DNA of 64,000 nucleotides from Litoditis marina (lineage: Eukaryota > Nematoda > Chromadorea > Rhabditida > Rhabditidae). This document shows positions 63,327-64,000 of the stretch, piece by piece (position 1 is the stretch's first letter; every line of letters starts with the position of its first letter). Location of the stretch: NCBI GenBank assembly GCA_964036275.1, contig OZ038434.1, forward strand, positions 19,643,879 through 19,707,878. The letters are read 5' to 3'. The notes under the pieces were generated by a model. It searched no databases. It was not told the DNA's origin and was given only the letters and a program-made list of their open reading frames with translations. The translations under genes were made by a program, and so were the position numbers.

Positions 63327-63566
63327 AATATTATAATAATCTTTTACGGCAACTATTTCAGCCGTGTGCTTTATTGAGAAAATTACATAATCACACACAA
63401 ATCATATATCAACCGTAGAAGGACTGTCCGTAGAGGGGTGGAGATAGGCATGGGTGAGCTTTGTAACCAGCTCATGCGGTCCGCCAGACAGATACCGCGG
63501 CGAGCGGGGATCGAACCCAGGTCTGTGGAGCGACAGCCGAACGCTAACCACTTGACCACTCGGCCA
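63327..63566 (-). mobile_element. tRNA-derived SINE copy 11 (reverse), embedded in satellite B
   Basis: Head at 63499-63565. Tail reads aatattataataatc on the given strand, one base different from the others, and does not carry the copy 7/9 tail variant. It therefore marks the end of the exact 2306-bp repetition. Confidence 0.82.
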
Positions 63567-64000
63567 AACTGGACAATCTGTCCACTTTTTGTCCTCAAGG
63601 ATATTGAAAAACTTTCCTCGGGACAAAAATTGGACAACCTGTTTACTTTTTGTCTTCAGGAAACCAACTGGACTGGACAATCTGCCCACCTTTTGTCCTC
63701 AAGGATGTTGAAAACATTACCTCGGGACAAAAATTGGACAATCTGTTCACTTTTTGTCCTCAAGGATGTTGAAAACATTTCCTCGGGACAAAAATTGGAC
63801 GACCTGTTCACTTTTTGTCTTCAGGAAACCAACTGGACAATCTGTCCACCTTTTGTCCTCAAGGATATTGAAAAACTTTCCTCGGGACAAAAATTGGACA
63901 ACCTGTTTACTTTTTGTCTTCAGGAAACCAACTGGACTGGACAATCTGTCCACCTTTTGTCCTCAAGGATGTTGAAAACATTACCTCGGGACAAAAATTG

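Larger units (their letters stand above)
58485..63330 (-). repeat. Tandem duplication of 2306 bp within satellite B
   Basis: From about 58485, the sequence recurs at an offset of exactly 2306 bp (58715/61021, 58954/61260, 59740/62046, 59979/62285 and the satellite between). Each copy holds two SINEs at alternating spacings of 1025 and 1281 bp. Rare variants are shared, such as the deleted t in gttgaaacatttcc (59157/61463), ctcgggaaaaaaattgg (59588/61894) and cttttt ctcttcagg (60385/62691). Only a few differences were seen (60491 tctccaagg against ccccaagg; 60357-60506). The match extends into a partial third copy up to about 63330. A recent unequal exchange is inferred. Confidence 0.85.
56186..64000 (-). 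repeat. Satellite B, reverse-oriented array (160-bp unit)
   Basis: Same family as 49614-56185, reversed, with six reverse SINE copies. It contains fewer one-base length changes than the left half, except inside the mirrored arm. Contains a 2306-bp tandem duplication. The array runs past the end of the window. Confidence 0.95.

Noticed and set aside
49614..64000. Open frames of up to 232 codons on both strands of satellite B
   Set aside because: They arise because the repeat lacks stops in some frames and is partly self-complementary, so both strands give similar strings such as KLDNLFTFCLQETNW. They cross SINE boundaries and vary with indels.

Overview
This window looks like eukaryotic, most likely invertebrate animal, constitutive heterochromatin. 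I find no protein-coding gene that I can support. Apart from one roughly 0.5 kb transposon insertion, everything is satellite DNA of two unrelated families, plus a tRNA-derived SINE that has become part of the second satellite. The tRNA-like SINE with a short ATT-rich tail, a hAT-type non-autonomous transposon and a 175-bp tandem repeat point to a metazoan pericentromere, centromere or other satellite block. Species cannot be named from the sequence alone.

Satellite A (1 to about 49613) has a 175-bp monomer, with a frequent 174-bp variant lacking one A. It runs in forward orientation from 1 to 8769, then switches to reverse orientation and stays so to 49613. Monomer variants are arranged in higher-order repeats (HORs) that change along the array: a 15-mer of 2623 bp at the left end, 6-mers near 5.8-7.4, 13-16 and 25-27 kb, a 7-mer of 1225 bp at 22.9-25.4 kb, an 8-mer of 1400 bp at 29.9-34.2 kb, and mixed 3- to 8-mers from 38.3 kb on. 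A 1267-bp segment (4811-6077) recurs inverted at 8770-10036 and marks the orientation switch.

At 20041-20541 a 501-bp element with 12-bp terminal inverted repeats and an 8-bp target-site duplication interrupts satellite A. These are hAT-superfamily features. Its interior is built from TCGAGTTT-type simple repeats and has no transposase.

Satellite B (about 49614-64000) has a 160-bp unit made of two 61-bp subunits and one 38-bp subunit. The subunits consist of interleaved dyad symmetries sharing the arms ggacaaaaa and tttttgtcc. A 240-bp tRNA-derived SINE copy recurs eleven times at the same place in the unit: five forward before the inversion and six reverse after it. Orientation switches at 56185/56186, and 53596-55926 and 56623-58953 form an inverted repeat of 2331 bp per arm with no difference seen. 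A 2306-bp tandem duplication follows on the right.

The parts do not work together as an operon or pathway. What they show is satellite evolution: unequal exchange giving HORs, inversions at dyad-rich sequence, and transposon insertion followed, for the SINE only, by amplification with the host satellite. Runs of one-base indels between about 45.1 and 53.6 kb, and the absence of detected differences between the palindrome arms, also raise the possibility of assembly or polishing error.
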